A DNA stretch of 8,649 nucleotides from an uncultured Victivallales bacterium (GTDB taxonomy: Bacteria; Verrucomicrobiota; Lentisphaeria; Oligosphaerales; JAFGRS01): contig CAILKC010000296.1 of the NCBI GenBank assembly GCA_903834675.1, forward strand, positions 1 to 8,649, written 5' to 3'. The notes below the pieces were generated by a model. That model saw only the letters and a list, made by a program, of their open reading frames with translations, did not search any database and was not told the origin of the DNA. Position numbers and translations under genes: made by a program. Below are positions 6,024 through 8,649 of this stretch, in pieces. Each line of letters begins with the position of its first letter. Position 1 is the stretch's first letter.

Positions 6024-6317
6024 ATGGGGTGCCTACTTGTCATGATCGCGCTGGCAGTACCGCGGGTCGTGATGGTTTTCGCCCTTTTGCTCACCGACTG
6101 GTTCGGTCGGGCCTTCGAGACCCGCATGTGGCCAATCCTGGGATTCGTGTTCATGCCCTACACGACTCTCACCTATATGGGGGCCATGCTGAACCACAAC
6201 CATACGTTGACCGGTGGCTGGTTGGCGGTCTTTATCGTGGCAGTCTTGGTCGATGCCGGCCACTGGGGTGGCAGCGGGCTCACGTCCCACCGCGGGCGCC
6301 ACAGCGGAGAGTCATAG
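6024..6317 (+). CDS. Small three-helix membrane protein
   Basis: The product is 97 residues and mostly hydrophobic. Predicted membrane segments are at about 3-23 (LLVMIALAVPRVVMVFALLL), 36-55 (WPILGFVFMPYTTLTYMGAM) and 64-79 (GGWLAVFIVAVLVDAG). Between them are a TDWFGRAFETR loop and an LNHNHTLT loop, with a polar, basic tail. Proline-arginine within the first helix and the WPILGF-F-MPY pattern recall a common family of small uncharacterised bacterial membrane proteins, though I cannot name it. ATG 6024 is chosen over ATG 6018 because AGGGG at 6012-6016 is seven bases from it and only one from the other. It stands alone, divergent from the minus-strand cluster, and probably acts in the cytoplasmic membrane. 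Function unknown. Confidence 0.75.
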   Translation: MGCLLVMIALAVPRVVMVFALLLTDWFGRAFETRMWPILGFVFMPYTTLTYMGAMLNHNHTLTGGWLAVFIVAVLVDAGHWGGSGLTSHRGRHSGES

Positions 6318-6487
6318 CGCCTAGGGCTCTGGCCGCCAGTTGCGGCAGGAGCTCGGGCAACGTGGCAAGTAGCAGGGTCGGTCGGTCAGCACACTCAACG
6401 CTCGATTCCGCTCCCGGCCCCGGTGTCCGGTGCAATGGCATCGCAGCCCCGCCCGCGTCGCCCCGCACCCCCGACATTGCCTTCGAA

Positions 6488-6513
6488 CCCGCCGCAACGA
6501 CAGCCGCGGCGGG
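6488..6513. repeat. GC-rich inverted repeat in the gap after the membrane-protein gene
   Basis: CCCGCCGC (6488-6495) and GCGGCGGG (6506-6513) are perfect complements around a 10-base loop. It lies in the 336-base gene-free stretch 6318-6653 and could end transcription of the membrane-protein gene, though it is 170 bases past its stop and has no T-run. In DNA this rich in G and C it could be chance. I see no gene or other signal in the rest of the stretch. Confidence 0.35.
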
Positions 6514-6653
6514 CATCCCCAGAGTTCTGCCCATCGCTTTGCCCTCTCGCTCTCCCCACTCGGCGGTCTCGCCCGACGTCTGATTGCGCCATGGGACCGC
6601 CAAGACACCTTTTCAGCCAAGCCCCCGTAACATCGCCCTTCCCGGAGGAACCC

Positions 6654-7016
6654 ATGGAGCTGCGCTGCGACAACTGCGGCAGGACGTACGCTCACGAGAA
6701 CGAACTCGCCTGCGTGTTTCCCGACATCCCGGACCTGTGTACCAGGATCGAGCCAAGCGGCATCGTGCCGCACGGCGAGTGCCCCAACTGCGGCTGCCTG
6801 GTCTACGACGAGCCTGAGTCTGAGCCTGAGACGCACCGCTGCCTTGCGTGCGGGGACCTGGTGGACGTCAACGGGTTCCGCGACCATCTGGAGTCGCACC
6901 TCCTCCTTGCTGCTCACATCTGGTCGCGGCGAAACATCTTGACGCAGGTCACTCCGTTTGACCCGCCCGGCGGCTCCAGCCCGTCGGCAGAAACCTCGCG
7001 AACCAGACCTCGGTAG
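6654..7016 (+). CDS. Small zinc-ribbon protein with a C-terminal C2H2-type finger
   Basis: The product is 120 residues. ATG 6654 has GGAGG at 6644-6648, five bases upstream; the upstream extension in the same frame is Pro/Arg-rich and unlike protein. Cys5-x2-Cys8 (RCDNCG) and Cys43-x2-Cys46 (ECPNCG) form a zinc-ribbon-like pair. Between them is FPDIPDLCTRIEPSGIVPHG, which recalls small bacterial accessory proteins with a DIPDL-ixPGG-vPxGECP pattern. After an acidic linker (EPESEPE), Cys63-x2-Cys66 with His78-x3-His82 makes a C2H2 finger arrangement. The last 30 residues are polar and probably disordered. Zinc binding is likely; nucleic acid or protein binding is inferred. It converges on the gene ending at 7032, with 15 bases between the stops. 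Confidence 0.8.
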   Translation: MELRCDNCGRTYAHENELACVFPDIPDLCTRIEPSGIVPHGECPNCGCLVYDEPESEPETHRCLACGDLVDVNGFRDHLESHLLLAAHIWSRRNILTQVTPFDPPGGSSPSAETSRTRPR

Positions 7017-7031
7017 CGCCGGTCTCGATGA

Positions 7032-7454
7032 TCACATCGTGTAGTCCACCCACGGTGTCCTTTCCTCTACAGGCGGCAGATCGAGTTCCAGGCACAGGCG
7101 ATGCTCACGGTCAAAGCACCAGTAAGATATCTTGCCGTTCCTCAGCAGTGATGGGATCCACAGTACGAAATCCACGAACAAATGAGCCGGTGCGCCTTCG
7201 TCGATGACTGATCCGTCGCAGCCTCTGAAGACGAGGATGCCGGGCACCATCTTGCTTGCGTCGTTCTCTGCCATGGCTGGTGTCATCAAGAGGGGTTCGT
7301 CGGAATGCTCCAATGTGAAGGAACTGCAGCCCTTCCAGATGGCCTTCCCGATGACTGTCAGCCAGTAACGGTACACCGGGGCATCATCCAAGAACCTGTC
7401 CTCACGGACGGGGCCAAAAGGCGTCTCAACGTACCTGTGCCATAGCAGCCTCAT
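7032..7454 (-). CDS. 140-aa protein of unknown function
   Basis: The start ATG 7454 has GGAGG seven bases upstream, which favours it over an in-frame TTG at 7469. There is no signal peptide or membrane helix, so it is probably cytoplasmic. The sequence is rich in aromatic residues and mixed alpha/beta in character (MRLLWHRYVETPFGPV, then VYRYWLTVIGKAIWKG and HLFVDFVLWIPSLL). It ends with an acidic and Pro-rich stretch (LELDLPPVEERTPWVDY). No catalytic motif or named family is recognised. It lies 81 bases downstream of the beta-propeller-like gene on the same strand and may be co-transcribed with it. Small acidic proteins of this kind are often adaptors or immunity-like partners, but nothing in the sequence proves that here. 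Confidence 0.7.
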   Translation of the reverse strand: MRLLWHRYVETPFGPVREDRFLDDAPVYRYWLTVIGKAIWKGCSSFTLEHSDEPLLMTPAMAENDASKMVPGILVFRGCDGSVIDEGAPAHLFVDFVLWIPSLLRNGKISYWCFDREHRLCLELDLPPVEERTPWVDYTM

Positions 7455-7535
7455 CGCGTATCCTCCCAACGATGTATTGCTTCGCCAGCGGATGTCCGTC
7501 GGCCAACGGGTGCGATACGCCCTTCCTTCGGCCCA

Positions 7536-8642
7536 TCAGCAACCAGACCGCCTGCGGAACAAGTTGCGGATCTGCTCTTCTTCCTCCGCCGTGAGCTTGT
7601 TGAGGAACTGAGCGGACGGGATGAGGAGACGGAGCGCCCCGGTTGCCAGGCTGAACTCACCGACGAACTGACGCATCCCGATGTACAGGTGTTCCTCGCC
7701 CGGCGAGAGCACAGACGAGTTGGGATAGAGCCATCCTCCCCACGGGGCGGTCGGCAGGAGGGTGCGAATCCGCCAGTCGGCACCAATGGACACGAGCGAG
7801 TGCTCCAGTGTCACCAGCGTGGCGCCGTCTCGCTGCGGTGAGATCGCGCAAGGGGTGGAGGGAAGGCCCGTAACCAGGACTGCCTGCCACCGCGCGCCGG
7901 ACTTCGGCCGAGTGAGGCGGATAATGGAGCCGCTGGACATGCACAGGTGCGACAGGCCATCGATCGCGTAAAGGCCGTCCGGAAGTCGAAAGAAGGCGAC
8001 AACCTGGTGGTCAGAGATGTCGTAGCTCTGTTTCCCATCTGGGCTGAACCAGCGAAGGGCGCCACCGAACTCGCCAGCGTTGTAGCCAGCCAACCAACCG
8101 TCGTCGACCTCAGCATAGGACCACTCTTCAGGCGCCTGCCTGAGGCTCAAGGCGAACCTGGGACAGTACTCCCTCTGCGCGGGCGATTCCGTGGTGAGTT
8201 GAGCTTGCGGCTGGCCTCCCTCGGTGAACACTCGCCATTCGCACTGCGCATGGTTCGCTGCGTAGGACCATACCTCGCGCGCGTCGCGATCGGCCGCCGT
8301 TGGCAGATGGACCTCCTGCCATTCGGCCAAGTTACGCGGGTACTGTCCCTCAGCTCTGAGCCTTCGGCTGCCTTGCCCCATCCCACCCGCCCTGGCGACG
8401 GATCTGTCGCCATACACCGTTGCCTCACCCTGGTCCGAATCCAGCACCGGGCCAAGGCACGACTCCCGCCAGAACTCGGCGAAGCAGAGCCTCCCGCCAA
8501 GATGAGGATACCCCGCTGCTGCTGCCGATGCAATGGGCGAACGCTGCCACCCCAGTCCTTCCAGCCGCCCTGATTCCTCCCTCCGTCCCCTGCGGCATGA
8601 TGTACTGAAGAGCGCTCTCGCCTGCCTGTGAATGTATCGCAA
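7536..8642 (-). CDS. Beta-propeller-like protein, N-terminus unresolved
   Basis: From about residue 110 to the C-terminus the protein shows repeated four-strand-like units: GALRWFSPDGKQSYDISDHQ, FFRLPDGLYAIDGLSHL, SIIRLTRPKSGARWQAVLV, TLEHSLVSIGADWRIRTLL and YPNSSVLSPGEEHLYIGMRQ. Short motifs such as DG-LYAI and EEHLYIGM recur as in Kelch/NHL/WD-type propellers, and the spacing suggests at least four or five blades. The charged end (LTAEEEEQIRNLFRRR) is helical. The start is uncertain. TTG 8642 opens the longest in-window frame, but no stop precedes it, so the gene may begin outside. Residues 1-90 are Arg/Gly-rich with no signal peptide; GTG 8447 or ATG 8381 are alternatives. Such propellers usually bind proteins or ligands and many are exported; a missing signal could reflect a frameshift near 8400-8600. 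Enzymatic function is not evident. Confidence 0.65.
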   Translation of the reverse strand: MRYIHRQARALFSTSCRRGRREESGRLEGLGWQRSPIASAAAAGYPHLGGRLCFAEFWRESCLGPVLDSDQGEATVYGDRSVARAGGMGQGSRRLRAEGQYPRNLAEWQEVHLPTAADRDAREVWSYAANHAQCEWRVFTEGGQPQAQLTTESPAQREYCPRFALSLRQAPEEWSYAEVDDGWLAGYNAGEFGGALRWFSPDGKQSYDISDHQVVAFFRLPDGLYAIDGLSHLCMSSGSIIRLTRPKSGARWQAVLVTGLPSTPCAISPQRDGATLVTLEHSLVSIGADWRIRTLLPTAPWGGWLYPNSSVLSPGEEHLYIGMRQFVGEFSLATGALRLLIPSAQFLNKLTAEEEEQIRNLFRRRSGC

Positions 8643-8649
8643 CTTATGC

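Noticed and set aside
6029..6583. Plus-strand open frame overlapping the membrane-protein gene in another frame.
   Set aside because: It is His/Arg/Pro-rich with no motifs, and the overlapped frame gives clean membrane helices with a good ribosome site.
6321..6917. Minus-strand open frame of about 198 codons.
   Set aside because: It covers both non-coding DNA and the zinc-ribbon gene, has Arg/Gly-rich composition and no ribosome site, and the opposite strand carries clear Cys/His motifs.
1..8649. CRISPR array, tRNA or rRNA genes.
   Set aside because: No regularly spaced short repeats, cloverleaf-like sequences or rRNA-like conserved stretches were seen.

Overview
This is a GC-rich bacterial window. 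The best-preserved coding regions carry Shine-Dalgarno sites of the GGAGG or AAGGAG type. No rRNA, tRNA, CRISPR array or intact mobile element is visible. The lineage cannot be fixed from sequence alone. A ycf46-type AAA+ fragment and Sec-exported proteins of the LPP20/FlgT-like kind would suit a Gram-negative-type (diderm) bacterium, but that is inference.

Layout: (1) Positions 1-514 hold the 3' end of an unidentified gene and then a 5'-truncated AAA+ ATPase gene of the ycf46 type, which starts abruptly without its P-loop half. A strong hairpin follows at 531-571. (2) A GIY-YIG-like nuclease gene lies at 802-1689 (+). Its last 80 or so codons look unlike the rest. (3) Five genes on the minus strand run from 5674 down to 1818, with a candidate promoter (perfect TTGACA) at 5722-5749. 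The order of transcription is: a small exported repeat protein, a 418-aa FlgT/LPP20-like exported protein, a 223-aa exported protein, a 283-aa exported protein and a 206-aa exported protein. Three of the four junctions overlap, and the fourth carries a hairpin. All five begin with signal-peptide-like segments. The last four seem to share a strand-helix-strand-strand pattern. (4) Rightward from 6024 are a three-helix membrane protein (97 aa) and, at 6654, a small zinc-ribbon protein with an added C2H2 finger. (5) Convergent to these, on the minus strand, are a 140-aa unrecognised protein (7032-7454) and, upstream of it, a beta-propeller-like protein whose N-terminus is unresolved and may continue past the window edge.

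How they work together: the central minus-strand cluster is the only clear functional unit. It looks like a translationally coupled set of envelope or periplasmic proteins that may act as one assembly. Its biochemical role cannot be read from the sequence. The flanking genes look like unrelated single genes, including remnants, as expected of an accessory or rearranged region.
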